From an uncultured Actinomycetes bacterium (lineage in GTDB: Bacteria > Actinomycetota > Acidimicrobiia > Acidimicrobiales > Microtrichaceae): 62,286 bases of DNA. The stretch is taken from the NCBI GenBank assembly GCA_903925745.1, contig CAIYGQ010000135.1:1-62286 (forward strand), written 5' to 3'. Shown here piece by piece: positions 24,985 through 33,874 of this stretch. Numbering within the stretch: position 1 is the stretch's first letter; each line of letters opens with the position of its first letter. A program made the position numbers and the translations under genes. The notes under the pieces are model-generated. The model saw only the letters and a list, made by a program, of their open reading frames with translations, did no database searches and was not told the DNA's origin.

Positions 24985-26390
24985 CTCCGACCATCCGCAC
25001 GAACCCGACCCGGCGGGGGGTGCGCCGGTTGGCCGCCATGGCCGTCGCCGCCGTCGCGCTCGCCACCGCGTGCAGCGGTGGTGAATCGGCACAGGACACC
25101 TCGACGACGGTGGCGCCCACCACGGTCCCTCCGGAACAGCGCGCCCCGGTGACCCTGCAGTTCTGGTCGAGCTTCACCGACCAGGTGTCCGTCGACGCGT
25201 TCAGGCCGATCATCGAGCGCTGCCAGCAGGACAACCCCTGGCTGACGATCGAGTACGTCGCCAAGGACGACATGGCGAACGCCGTGACGGCGGCGGCTGA
25301 GGCCAACACGCTGCCCGACGTGATCCAGGCCGATTTCGCCGGCGGGTTGGCCAAGCTGCAGGCGTCGGGCGCCGTGCTCGCGCTCGACGAGTTCGCGAAC
25401 CGCGACGGCTTCGACTGGAACCAGTTCACCCCCGGCGCCCAGCGCCTCGTCACCTTCGACGACCAGAAGTGGGGGCTGCCGTTGTCACTCGACACCGCTG
25501 CGCTGTTCTACAACGGCGACGTGCTCGCCGAGGCCGGCGTGCCCGTGCCGGAGACCTTCGCCGACATCGAGGCCGCAGCCGACGAGCTCATCCAGCGCGG
25601 TCCCGACGGGTCGCTCCAGCGCATCGGCTGGGTACCCGACGTGGGCGACGGATCCTCGGTGATCCCCCTCGGCCTGCTGTCCGGGGGAAAGCTCTTCAGC
25701 GAGGACGGCAAGGAGGTCCTGATCGGCGACGACACCACCTGGGCCGAATCGTTCCGGCTCCAGAAGCGGTTCTTCGAGCGGCTCGGGCCACCCGAGGACG
25801 CGGCCAGGTTCCGGGGTTCGCTCGGCGCCTACGACTCCTCGCAGAACTTCTTCATCACCGGCCAGGTGCCGCTCTACACCGAGCTGTCGTACTTCACGAC
25901 CTGGCCGAGCCGGTTCGGCGAGGGGAAGCCGGCCGACTGGGGCGTCGTCCCGATGCCCTCACCAGCGGGCACCGCCGGCGAGGTCGCGCTCATCGCGTCG
26001 GGCAACAGTTTCTTCCTGCCCGCCCGCCCGGCCGCGGGTGACCCGGAGGCGTCCTGGATCGCCGCCCGCTGCATGGCGACCGCCGCCCAGCAGATCGCCG
26101 ACTTCGAGGTCGTCCAGGGCAACATCCCGGCCAACGTGGAGGCGCTGGGGATCTTCGAGGAGATCGAGGCCACGCGTGTGCCCGAGTACCAGACGTTCAT
26201 CGACCTGGCGCGCTCGCCCGACGCGACCGTGCCCGGCAACTCCGTCGTGATCGAGGCGGCGACCGACGAGCTGGTCGCACTGGCGCTGCGCTACCGCGCC
26301 GGACAGATCCCTGACGACCAGCTGCAGGCAGAGATCGAGACGCTCGACGCCCGGCTCCAGGACGAGCTGGACCTCGAGACCGGGGGCTGA
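24981..26390 (+). CDS. ABC sugar transporter substrate-binding lipoprotein
   Basis: A 469-residue extracellular solute-binding protein (family 1). The signal peptide ends in VALATAC (lipidated Cys about residue 32), followed by a Ser/Thr linker and the start of the binding fold, VTLQFWSSFTDQ. Aromatic-rich stretches such as FDWNQFTPGAQR and FFITGQVPLYTELSYF suit carbohydrate binding. It delivers an oligosaccharide to the two permeases encoded immediately downstream. GTGA overlap with the aminotransferase; the stop is directly adjacent to the next GTG. Confidence 0.9.
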   Translation: MTPTIRTNPTRRGVRRLAAMAVAAVALATACSGGESAQDTSTTVAPTTVPPEQRAPVTLQFWSSFTDQVSVDAFRPIIERCQQDNPWLTIEYVAKDDMANAVTAAAEANTLPDVIQADFAGGLAKLQASGAVLALDEFANRDGFDWNQFTPGAQRLVTFDDQKWGLPLSLDTAALFYNGDVLAEAGVPVPETFADIEAAADELIQRGPDGSLQRIGWVPDVGDGSSVIPLGLLSGGKLFSEDGKEVLIGDDTTWAESFRLQKRFFERLGPPEDAARFRGSLGAYDSSQNFFITGQVPLYTELSYFTTWPSRFGEGKPADWGVVPMPSPAGTAGEVALIASGNSFFLPARPAAGDPEASWIAARCMATAAQQIADFEVVQGNIPANVEALGIFEEIEATRVPEYQTFIDLARSPDATVPGNSVVIEAATDELVALALRYRAGQIPDDQLQAEIETLDARLQDELDLETGG

Positions 26391-27398
26391 GTGGTCCAGG
26401 CGGCCCCACCCGCCCCGGTGCCGAGTTCCGCACCGGGAGCCGACCGCGTCCGCACCGACCGGACGGAACCACCGGAACGACTCCGGGAGAAGCGGCGCGC
26501 CGACCGGCGGCGTCGCCTGACGGTCCTGGCCTTCCTCTCGCCGTGGATCATCGGCTTCCTGGTCTTCACCCTGTATCCGATCGTGAACTCCCTCTACTGG
26601 TCGTTCACCGTGAAGCGCTACGGGACTCCAGCCCGCTGGGTGGGGCTCGCGAACTACGAGTTGTTGTTCACCAACGACGACCTGCTCACATCGCTCGGCA
26701 ACACCGCCTACCTGGCCATCTTCGGGATGCCCGTCCGGATCGGGATCGCCCTGCTGGCCGCGTCCCTGCTCGTCCGACCCCGCCGCGGCAACGGCGTGTA
26801 CCGCGTCATGTTCTACGTTCCCTCGATCGTTCCGGCCGTCGCCAGCGGCGCGCTCTTCTTCTTCCTCCTCAAGGAGGGCGGTCCGCTGTCCGGACTGTTC
26901 AACCTGTTCGGGGCCGAGGCGCCGCTGTGGTTCCAGGATCCCCGTTGGGCCAAGCCTGCGCTCATCATGGTTGGCACCTGGGCGCTCGGCGACCTGATGC
27001 TGATCCTGCTCGCCGGCCTGGTCGACATCCCCACCAGCCTCTACGAGGCGGCTGAGCTCGACGGGGCCGGACGCTGGGCCCGCTTCCGGCACGTCACGCT
27101 GCCGATGATCAGCCCCGTCATCTTCTTCGTCGTCCTCACCGGGCTCATCGGCGTCCTGCAGAGCTTCGACCAGGCCTACGTGTTCAGCCAGGGCGCACGT
27201 GAGGGTCGGCTCACGGGAGAGCCGGGTGGATCGTTGCTCACCTACGCCATGCTGCAGCTCCGGCTCTTCCAGGATGGCCGGATCGGGTTCGCCTCGGCCA
27301 TGGCGTGGGTCATGTTCCTCATCACGTTCGTGATCACGATGATCATGCTGGCGACGCGTCGCCGGTGGGTCCACACCGCCAACGAGGAGTGGGCGTGA
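26391..27398 (+). CDS. ABC sugar transporter permease (MalF type)
   Basis: A 335-residue inner-membrane permease with about six helices after a polar, Arg-rich N-terminal tail. The EAA loop that contacts the ATPase is YEAAELDGAGRWARFRHVTLP. The length fits the shorter MalF-like permeases of sugar importers. The GTG at 26391 follows the TGA of the binding protein without a gap, and its own stop overlaps the second permease as GTGA. Confidence 0.9.
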   Translation: MVQAAPPAPVPSSAPGADRVRTDRTEPPERLREKRRADRRRRLTVLAFLSPWIIGFLVFTLYPIVNSLYWSFTVKRYGTPARWVGLANYELLFTNDDLLTSLGNTAYLAIFGMPVRIGIALLAASLLVRPRRGNGVYRVMFYVPSIVPAVASGALFFFLLKEGGPLSGLFNLFGAEAPLWFQDPRWAKPALIMVGTWALGDLMLILLAGLVDIPTSLYEAAELDGAGRWARFRHVTLPMISPVIFFVVLTGLIGVLQSFDQAYVFSQGAREGRLTGEPGGSLLTYAMLQLRLFQDGRIGFASAMAWVMFLITFVITMIMLATRRRWVHTANEEWA

Positions 27399-28228
27399 GC
27401 CGGTCCCGCCGCCTGCTCGGCGTCGTGGGGCGCCACTCGGTCCTGATCGGGCTGGCCGTCATCTTCGCCCTGCCGTTCTTCTTCATGCTGCTGCAGTCCG
27501 TCACGCCGATCGCGGAGGCGAAGACGTCCGTGCTGTGGCCGTCGTCGTTCGACCTGGGCAACTACGCGGAGGTCTTCGACCGGGTCCCGCTGGCGCGCTA
27601 CATCCGGAACACCCTCCTGGTGTGCGCCCTCGTCGTCACGGGAACGATCGTGAGCTGCGTCCCCGTCGCCTACGCGTTCAGCCACCTCCGGTGGCGCGGG
27701 CGCGGCGTCGTGTTCGTGCTGGTGCTCTCCACGATGATGCTGCCCTTCCAGGTCCTGTTCGTCAGCCAGTACGAGATCTTCTCGAACCTCGGCTGGCTGA
27801 ACACGATCCTTCCGCTCGTCGTGCCGTCCTTCTTCGCCGACGCGTTCAGCATCTTCCTGCTCCGCCAGTTCTTCCTGACCCTGCCCGCCGAGACACTGGA
27901 CGCCGCCCGCGCCGACGGTGCGAGCGAGTTCCAGGTGCTCACGCGCATCGTCGTCCCGATGGCCAAGCCGGGGATCATGGCGGTCGCGATCTTCCAGTTC
28001 CTGTTCGCCTGGAGCGACTTCTTCGGGCCGAACATCTACCTGTCCGACGAGGAGAACCTGACGCTGGCGGTCGGCCTGGTGCGACTCAACACCGCGGCGG
28101 CGCGACTGGGTGAGTCCAACCTGACGATGGCCGCCTCGGTCATCTTCGTCATGCCGCTGATCGTGGTCTTCTTCTTCGCCCAGAAGGTCTTCATCGAGGG
28201 CGTGACCCTGACGGGCACGAAGGGCTAG
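27395..28228 (+). CDS. ABC sugar transporter permease (MalG type)
   Basis: A 277-residue permease with six predicted helices. The EAA loop is LDAARADGASEFQVLTRI, followed by VVPMAKPGIMAV. It forms the channel with the preceding permease. The GTG at 27395 overlaps that gene's stop. The matching ATPase is not next to it but probably the MsmK/UgpC-like protein at the end of the same gene run (37832). A 5-bp gap separates it from the first glycosidase gene. Confidence 0.9.
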   Translation: MSRSRRLLGVVGRHSVLIGLAVIFALPFFFMLLQSVTPIAEAKTSVLWPSSFDLGNYAEVFDRVPLARYIRNTLLVCALVVTGTIVSCVPVAYAFSHLRWRGRGVVFVLVLSTMMLPFQVLFVSQYEIFSNLGWLNTILPLVVPSFFADAFSIFLLRQFFLTLPAETLDAARADGASEFQVLTRIVVPMAKPGIMAVAIFQFLFAWSDFFGPNIYLSDEENLTLAVGLVRLNTAAARLGESNLTMAASVIFVMPLIVVFFFAQKVFIEGVTLTGTKG

Positions 28229-28233
28229 GACGC

Positions 28234-30693
28234 ATGGCCCCCCCGGCATTTCCGGCCCACCCGGCCCTCCCGGCTGACACGATTCGGGCGGTCGAGGTCC
28301 AGTACTACCGGATCCCCCGGGAGCGCTGGGAGCTCATGCTGCTCCGCGCCGTGCAGTCCGGCGCCAACGCCGTGTCCACCTACATCCCCTGGATCCACCA
28401 TGCGCCTGCGCCCGACGTGGTGGACCTCACCGGCGTCACGGCCCCTGAACGGGACCTGGTCGGCTTCGTGGAGCGCTGCGAGGCGATCGGGCTCGGGTTC
28501 ATCGCCAAGCCGGGACCCTTCTGCGACTCCGAGATGATCGGCGGCGGTGTGCCCACCTGGCTGATCGAGTCCCACCCCGACTGGTGGGCCGTCCGCCACG
28601 ACGGTCGCCCCCACCGGCACGGCGACTCCGACGACCCCCGCCTGGGCTACGACCACCCTGGCGCCGTTGCGGCGTCGTGTGACTGGATCCGGTCGGTGGG
28701 CACGGCGCTGGAGCCGTTCGCCGGCACCGGCGGCCGGCCCGGAACCCTGTGGGCGGTGCAGGTCGACAACGAGGCGCCCGGCGACGGCATGTGGATCCAC
28801 GAGGACGGTGCCGCCCCGTCGCCGATCCGCGCCGACCTGGCCGACGTCGACCGGTGGCGCTCGTTCCTGTTCGGGCGCCACGGCGACGTCGACACGCTCA
28901 ACCGGGCATGGGGCACCGGTTACTCGAGCCTCGACGAGGTGGCGTTCCCGGGGCCGTGGGAGCCGCCCGGATCGGTGGAGGCCCTGCGGCCGTGGATCGA
29001 CCTGGACCGCTTCGCCGACCACCAGGTCGCCGTCGGGCTCGGGGCGTACGCCGCTGCCGTGCGGGACGTCCTCGGCGACCGGGTGCCGCTGTTCCACGAC
29101 CTCCTCTGCATGCCGTGGCCGCTCGCAGGGATGCTGATCGACCCGACGGTGCTCGCCGACACCTGCGGATGGGTCGGCCAGAACGTCTACGCCGAGGGCG
29201 TCGATCCGGAGCGCATGATCGCCGGCACCGCCTGGTACCGGATGGACGAGGACGAGTACGTCCACCACGCGTGGTGGAGGACCCGGCTCTGCCACACGCT
29301 GTCGCCCGCCGGCCTCCCGCACCTGGTTCCCGAGATCTCGGCCCGACAGGCGTTCTACCTGCAGTGCTCGCTCGTCGGCGGCATGGACGCGCCGTGCATC
29401 TACGTGTTGCACTCCTCCGAACCCGAGCCCGTCGGCATCGGCGCGTTCCAGCGCTGGGCCGAGGAGGCGCCGGTGCTGGGGGACGGCAACGTGTTCGAGT
29501 GGTGGTGGAACCTGCGTTGCCTGTTCCTCTGCCTCACCGCTGGCGGCGCCGACCTGGCGGCCAGCCCGCTCGAGGCGCCGGTGGCGATCGTGACCGACCA
29601 CGCCGGTGAGCGCGTCGCACGGTGGTCGGGTTCCATCCCCGGGGCCGGCTGGCCGACGGCGTCGCCGCTCGCCGAGGTGGCCTCGGCCTCGAACACCTCC
29701 GCAGCGGGACTCCGCGTGGCGCGTCGGCTCGTCGACGCCGGCGTCCCCTTCGACGTCGTCACCGCCGACCGGGATGACCTGGATGGCTACGAGGTCGTGA
29801 TCGTCCCCGACACGCGCGTGCTCAGCCGGGCTGCGCACGCACGGCTCGCAGCGCTGGCCGCCGCCCACCCCGGCCGGGTCGTGCTGGACGGAGTGGCGCC
29901 CGAACTGGACGAGGACCTCCGTCCGCTCGGCCCGCTCGACGCGCCGGGGGGCCTGCAGGTCGACCGGCTCCCGGGCCGCCGGGACACCCCGGACGGGGTC
30001 GACGTCGGCATCCGGACGGGACCGTCGGGCCGTCGCTACGTCACGGTCGTGAACCGGACCGGCGACCGCGTGGAGCTGCGGGCCGACGGCGTGGAGGTGG
30101 CCGCCGGGGCGGCGTCGGTGACCTGGTTCGCGCACGACGCCGGTGCGGTCGTCGCAGCGCTGCTCCACGGCGAGGACGCCGCGGTCGGACCCGTCAGTTC
30201 GTCCCAGGGGCAGGTCGCCGTCGCGCTCCTCGGATCCGGGCCGGACGGATCGGGGGACCCCGTCTGGCACGTGATGGCCGACGAGCGGACCCGGGTTGCC
30301 CTGCCGGATGTGGCCGGGTCGCAGGCCGCCCGCGTCACCCTGGCCGGGGCGGTGTCCGACTCCGAACCGCTCGGAGCGGACGGACGGGTGCGGATCGTGA
30401 CGCTGGACGACGCAGGCCGCACCGACCGGTACCTGGTCGGCCCGGCCGGGGCCGTGCGGTCCGTGGCCGACGAGCTCGCCGGCGTGGTGACGGCGTACAT
30501 CCTCGACGCACTCGAGCGCGTCGAGGCCGAGGCCGCCGCGCTCGGACTGGCCGGCGCCGAGGTCGTCGACCGGATCCGCCGGATCCGCAGCGCCCGGGTG
30601 GCGGGCACCGCGACCGCAGAGGACCTCCGGCTGCTCGACCGGCTCACCCCGATCGCCGTGCGCGCCAACGACATCCGCCTGGGGGTGTCGTGA
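28234..30693 (+). CDS. Beta-galactosidase-like glycoside hydrolase (GH35/GH42 type)
   Basis: An 819-residue cytoplasmic glycosidase. The N-terminal barrel opens with VEVQYYRIPRERWEL and ANAVSTYIPWIHHAP, typical of GH35 (compare the usual Y-F-R-x-P-x-x-W and N-x-x-x-T-Y-x-x-W). The likely acid/base is Glu180 in AVQVDNEAPG and the likely nucleophile is Glu367 in LVPEISARQA. A later Rossmann-like region (DLDGYEVVIVPDTRVLSRAA, about 510-560) resembles the trimerisation domain of GH42, so it mixes features of both families. There is no signal peptide, consistent with intracellular hydrolysis of an imported oligosaccharide. It overlaps the GH2 gene as GTGA. Confidence 0.8.
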   Translation: MAPPAFPAHPALPADTIRAVEVQYYRIPRERWELMLLRAVQSGANAVSTYIPWIHHAPAPDVVDLTGVTAPERDLVGFVERCEAIGLGFIAKPGPFCDSEMIGGGVPTWLIESHPDWWAVRHDGRPHRHGDSDDPRLGYDHPGAVAASCDWIRSVGTALEPFAGTGGRPGTLWAVQVDNEAPGDGMWIHEDGAAPSPIRADLADVDRWRSFLFGRHGDVDTLNRAWGTGYSSLDEVAFPGPWEPPGSVEALRPWIDLDRFADHQVAVGLGAYAAAVRDVLGDRVPLFHDLLCMPWPLAGMLIDPTVLADTCGWVGQNVYAEGVDPERMIAGTAWYRMDEDEYVHHAWWRTRLCHTLSPAGLPHLVPEISARQAFYLQCSLVGGMDAPCIYVLHSSEPEPVGIGAFQRWAEEAPVLGDGNVFEWWWNLRCLFLCLTAGGADLAASPLEAPVAIVTDHAGERVARWSGSIPGAGWPTASPLAEVASASNTSAAGLRVARRLVDAGVPFDVVTADRDDLDGYEVVIVPDTRVLSRAAHARLAALAAAHPGRVVLDGVAPELDEDLRPLGPLDAPGGLQVDRLPGRRDTPDGVDVGIRTGPSGRRYVTVVNRTGDRVELRADGVEVAAGAASVTWFAHDAGAVVAALLHGEDAAVGPVSSSQGQVAVALLGSGPDGSGDPVWHVMADERTRVALPDVAGSQAARVTLAGAVSDSEPLGADGRVRIVTLDDAGRTDRYLVGPAGAVRSVADELAGVVTAYILDALERVEAEAAALGLAGAEVVDRIRRIRSARVAGTATAEDLRLLDRLTPIAVRANDIRLGVS

Positions 30694-32852
30694 CCGAGCC
30701 GCTCGTGCCCGACGACTGGGAACTGTCGGAGGCGCCCGACGGTCCGTGGCGGCCGGCCTCGGTCCCGGGCAACTGGTACCTGGACGGTGTCGACGGCCCC
30801 GAGGTCGTCTGGTACCGCACGCAGGTCGACGTCCCGCAGGTGTGGGCGGACCGACCCGTCGAGGTGCGGGTGGGCGCTGCGGACTACCGGGTGACGGTGC
30901 TCTGGGACGGAGCGGAGCTCGGCTCCCACACCGGCGGATTCGCGCCCTTCCACGTCCTCGCACCACCGGGGGCCGGACGGCACACCCTCGTCGTCCGGGT
31001 CGAGTGCCCCACCGACGAGTTCGGCACCGTCTGGCCGCACTCGAAGACGACCCTGCGCGGGGTGATGGGCCACCACGACGCACGACCCGGCAACTGGTCC
31101 GAGCGCGGCCAGGAGCGTTCCACCGGCGGCATCTGGGGTGGCGTCAGGTTGGCACCCCGTTCCGAGTGGACGATCAGGGGCGTCCGCACCGACACCACCC
31201 AGCGCGGCGCCGACGCCGACCTGGCCCACCACGTCGAGGTCGAACACGACGGGACGGGTCCGGCGTGGGTCCGCGTGGCGGTGAGCCTGGCCGAGGACGG
31301 CGGCGCCGGCGACGTCGTCCACCGCTCCTGGGTCGACACCTTCCTGGAGCCGGGGTGCACCCGGGTCACCGTCCGGGGTCCGCTGTCGACGCCGCGTTGG
31401 TGGTGGACCTGGGACCAGGGTGAACCGCACCGCTACCTGGCCCGGACCGAGGTGGTGCTCCTCGACGGGCCCCGTGCCGATCCGGTCGACGGCACCGTCG
31501 TCGCCCACGACGACCGCCTGGTCGGCGTCCGCACCGTCCGGGTCGGTGAGGACTGGATCTGGCACCTGAACGGACGACCCGTGTTCATCCGGGGGATGAA
31601 CTACATCGGCGAGCAGTGGCTCTCGGCGCTGACGCCGGAGCGGTGCTCGGCCGACGTGGAGCTCGCGGTCGATGCGCACCTGAACCTGCTCCGGATCCAC
31701 GCCCACGTGTGCCCACCCGCCTTCTACGACGCGTGCGACGCCGCTGGGGTGCTCGTCTGGCAGGACCTCCCCATGCAGTGGGGTTACGCGGACGTGGCCG
31801 AGACGTACCGCGTCGCCCGCCAGATGGTGCACGAACTCGTCGACCTGCACGGCTGGCGTCCGTCGGTGGCGTACTGGTGCGCCCACAACGAGTCGCCCTG
31901 GAACGAGCCGTGGATGGCCGACGAGGCCGGTGCGTTCGTGCCCGACCAGAACCAGCGGCTCGACCACGAGCTCGCCGCGTTGTTCCGGGAGCTGGATCCG
32001 ACCCGCCCGGTGATCGCCAACTCCGGAGCCGGCGACGGCCACACCTACCCGGGCTGGTACTGGGGGACGTGGCGGATGGCCTCGGAGATCCCGGGCGGGG
32101 CGTTCGTCAGCGAGTACGGCGCCCAAGCCGTGCCGGACCTGGCGACGCTGCGCACCTTCCTGCCCGAGGGCGCGACCGCGGACGACTGGTCGTACCACGG
32201 CTTCCAACCCCACGAGACCAACCGGCACGTCGGTGTGAACCTGTTCACCCACAGCGCCGAGGAGATCGTCGAGGCGACCCAGCGCCATCAGGCCCGACTG
32301 CTGCAGTTCGCGACCGAGCACTACCGGCGGCGCAAGCGGGAACGGGTCCAGGGGCTGGTGCCGTTCATGCTGGTCGACCCGTGGCCCTGCATCAGCTGGT
32401 CCGTGGTCGACCACCTGCGCCGACCGAAGCCCGGGTACCACGCGCTGGCGCGTTCGATGCAACCGCTGCTGTGCAGCATCGAGGCCGCCGGCGACACCTA
32501 CCCGGGCGACGATCCCTTCGAGCCGGAGCCGGTCGTGTTCGGCGTCTGGTTCGTCAACGACGGTCACCGGAGCCACCCGGGGTCACGGATCCACTGGCGG
32601 CTGGTGGAGGCCGATGGCGCCGAGGTCGAGTCCGCGTCGGGGCCCGTCGACGTCCTGGCCGACGCCGCCAGGCGCGTGCTGCAGGCCGGGCCCTTCGACC
32701 TCCCACCCGGCCGGTACGCCGTCGAGGGGTGGATCGACACCCCGGAGCTGGGACGGGTCGGCGACAACCGATGGGACTTCGAGGTAACGCCGCCCCCCGT
32801 CCTGCCGTCGACGAGCGGCGGCGCCGACCCTGGGGCGGAGGAGGCGTCGTGA
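30690..32852 (+). CDS. Glycoside hydrolase family 2 protein
   Basis: A 720-residue GH2 enzyme (beta-galactosidase, beta-mannosidase or beta-glucuronidase type). The sugar-binding jelly-roll domain (about residues 1-170) contains VPGNWYLDG and GGFAPFHV. An immunoglobulin-like domain precedes the barrel, which starts at LNGRPVFIRGMNYIGEQW. The acid/base is Glu401 in WCAHNESPW, and the nucleophile is probably Glu475 in FVSEYGAQA. No signal peptide is present. It is about 100-300 residues shorter than LacZ. GTGA overlaps join it to GH35/42 upstream and Gfo/Idh/MocA downstream. Substrate specificity cannot be read from sequence alone. Confidence 0.88.
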   Translation: MTEPLVPDDWELSEAPDGPWRPASVPGNWYLDGVDGPEVVWYRTQVDVPQVWADRPVEVRVGAADYRVTVLWDGAELGSHTGGFAPFHVLAPPGAGRHTLVVRVECPTDEFGTVWPHSKTTLRGVMGHHDARPGNWSERGQERSTGGIWGGVRLAPRSEWTIRGVRTDTTQRGADADLAHHVEVEHDGTGPAWVRVAVSLAEDGGAGDVVHRSWVDTFLEPGCTRVTVRGPLSTPRWWWTWDQGEPHRYLARTEVVLLDGPRADPVDGTVVAHDDRLVGVRTVRVGEDWIWHLNGRPVFIRGMNYIGEQWLSALTPERCSADVELAVDAHLNLLRIHAHVCPPAFYDACDAAGVLVWQDLPMQWGYADVAETYRVARQMVHELVDLHGWRPSVAYWCAHNESPWNEPWMADEAGAFVPDQNQRLDHELAALFRELDPTRPVIANSGAGDGHTYPGWYWGTWRMASEIPGGAFVSEYGAQAVPDLATLRTFLPEGATADDWSYHGFQPHETNRHVGVNLFTHSAEEIVEATQRHQARLLQFATEHYRRRKRERVQGLVPFMLVDPWPCISWSVVDHLRRPKPGYHALARSMQPLLCSIEAAGDTYPGDDPFEPEPVVFGVWFVNDGHRSHPGSRIHWRLVEADGAEVESASGPVDVLADAARRVLQAGPFDLPPGRYAVEGWIDTPELGRVGDNRWDFEVTPPPVLPSTSGGADPGAEEAS

Positions 32853-33874
32853 GCCTGCGCATCGCCGTCCTCGGCTACGGGTTCATCGCTGACCTGCACA
32901 CGCGGGCCGCGCGGGCCGCCGGTGCGACCGTCATCTCGGTGACCGGTCACCGGCCCGAGCGGGCGCTGGACTTCGCCCGGCGCCACGGCATCGGCCGGGC
33001 CGGCGACGACTGGGAGTCGGCCGTCGCTGCATCCGACGTCGACGCGGTCGTGGTCGGCACGCCCAACTCCCTGCACCACCCGCAGGCGCTCGCCGCGATC
33101 GCCGCCGGCAAGCACGTGCTGGTCGACAAGCCGATGGCGCTCGACACCCGACAGGCCGTGGAGATGTGCGATGCCGCCCGGGCTGCCGGTGTGACGATGT
33201 GTGTCGGTCACATGTGGCGCTACCGCGACGAGGTCGTGGCGTTGCGGGACCGGATCGCGGCCGGTGGGCTGGGCCGGGTGGTGCGCACCCGCGGCTACGG
33301 CGTGCACGCCGGCTGGGGTCCCTCGGGCTGGTTCCGGGATTACGACCTGTCCGGAGGCGGGGCGTTGATCGACATGGGCATCCACGCCATCGACACCGCC
33401 CGGTTCCTGCTCGGCGACCCGACCGCCGACCGGGTCGTGGCGTCGGTGGGGACGGGATTCGACGACCCCGCCGCCTCTCCGTCGGGTGACCCGCGCATCG
33501 ACACCGATGCGGTCGTGCTCGTCGACTGGTCCGACGGGGTGCGCAGCGTGGTCGAGTCGGGGTGGTGGCAGCCGGTCCTCGACGGTGTCGAGGCCGAGAC
33601 CGAGGTGTACGCGACGGGCGGTCACGCCCGGATCTGGCCGGCGTTCACCGCGGCGACACCGCCGCCGGCGGACTACGACCACTGTGCGCTCGACATGTAC
33701 GCGGCGCAGATGGCCGACTTCGTGGCGTGTTGCGCCACCGGCCGCACCCCGGTGGCCTCCGCCGAGGTCGGCCTGGAGGCGGTCCGGATCGTCGAGGCGG
33801 CCTACTCCTCGGCTGCTGCGTACCCGGCCCGACCGCAGGGTCCTGCGCCGAGTGGGGAGGGAACGGCATCGTGA
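32849..33874 (+). CDS. Gfo/Idh/MocA-family oxidoreductase
   Basis: A 341-residue NAD(P)-dependent sugar or inositol dehydrogenase. The Rossmann start is IAVLGYGFIADLHTRAAR, and the family motif E-K-P is seen as VDKPMALDT (Asp instead of Glu). The catalytic region contains GGGALIDMGIHAID, with the usual D-x-G-x-H. It probably oxidises or epimerises a sugar through a keto intermediate. In the same operon as a DegT-type aminotransferase it could supply or use a 3-keto sugar. GTGA overlaps on both sides. Confidence 0.88.
   Translation: MSLRIAVLGYGFIADLHTRAARAAGATVISVTGHRPERALDFARRHGIGRAGDDWESAVAASDVDAVVVGTPNSLHHPQALAAIAAGKHVLVDKPMALDTRQAVEMCDAARAAGVTMCVGHMWRYRDEVVALRDRIAAGGLGRVVRTRGYGVHAGWGPSGWFRDYDLSGGGALIDMGIHAIDTARFLLGDPTADRVVASVGTGFDDPAASPSGDPRIDTDAVVLVDWSDGVRSVVESGWWQPVLDGVEAETEVYATGGHARIWPAFTAATPPPADYDHCALDMYAAQMADFVACCATGRTPVASAEVGLEAVRIVEAAYSSAAAYPARPQGPAPSGEGTAS

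Noticed and set aside
28225-32576. Long antisense frames (over 800 codons) opposite the GH35/42 and GH2 genes
   Set aside because: No domain, ribosome site or sensible composition; the plus-strand genes have intact catalytic motifs.
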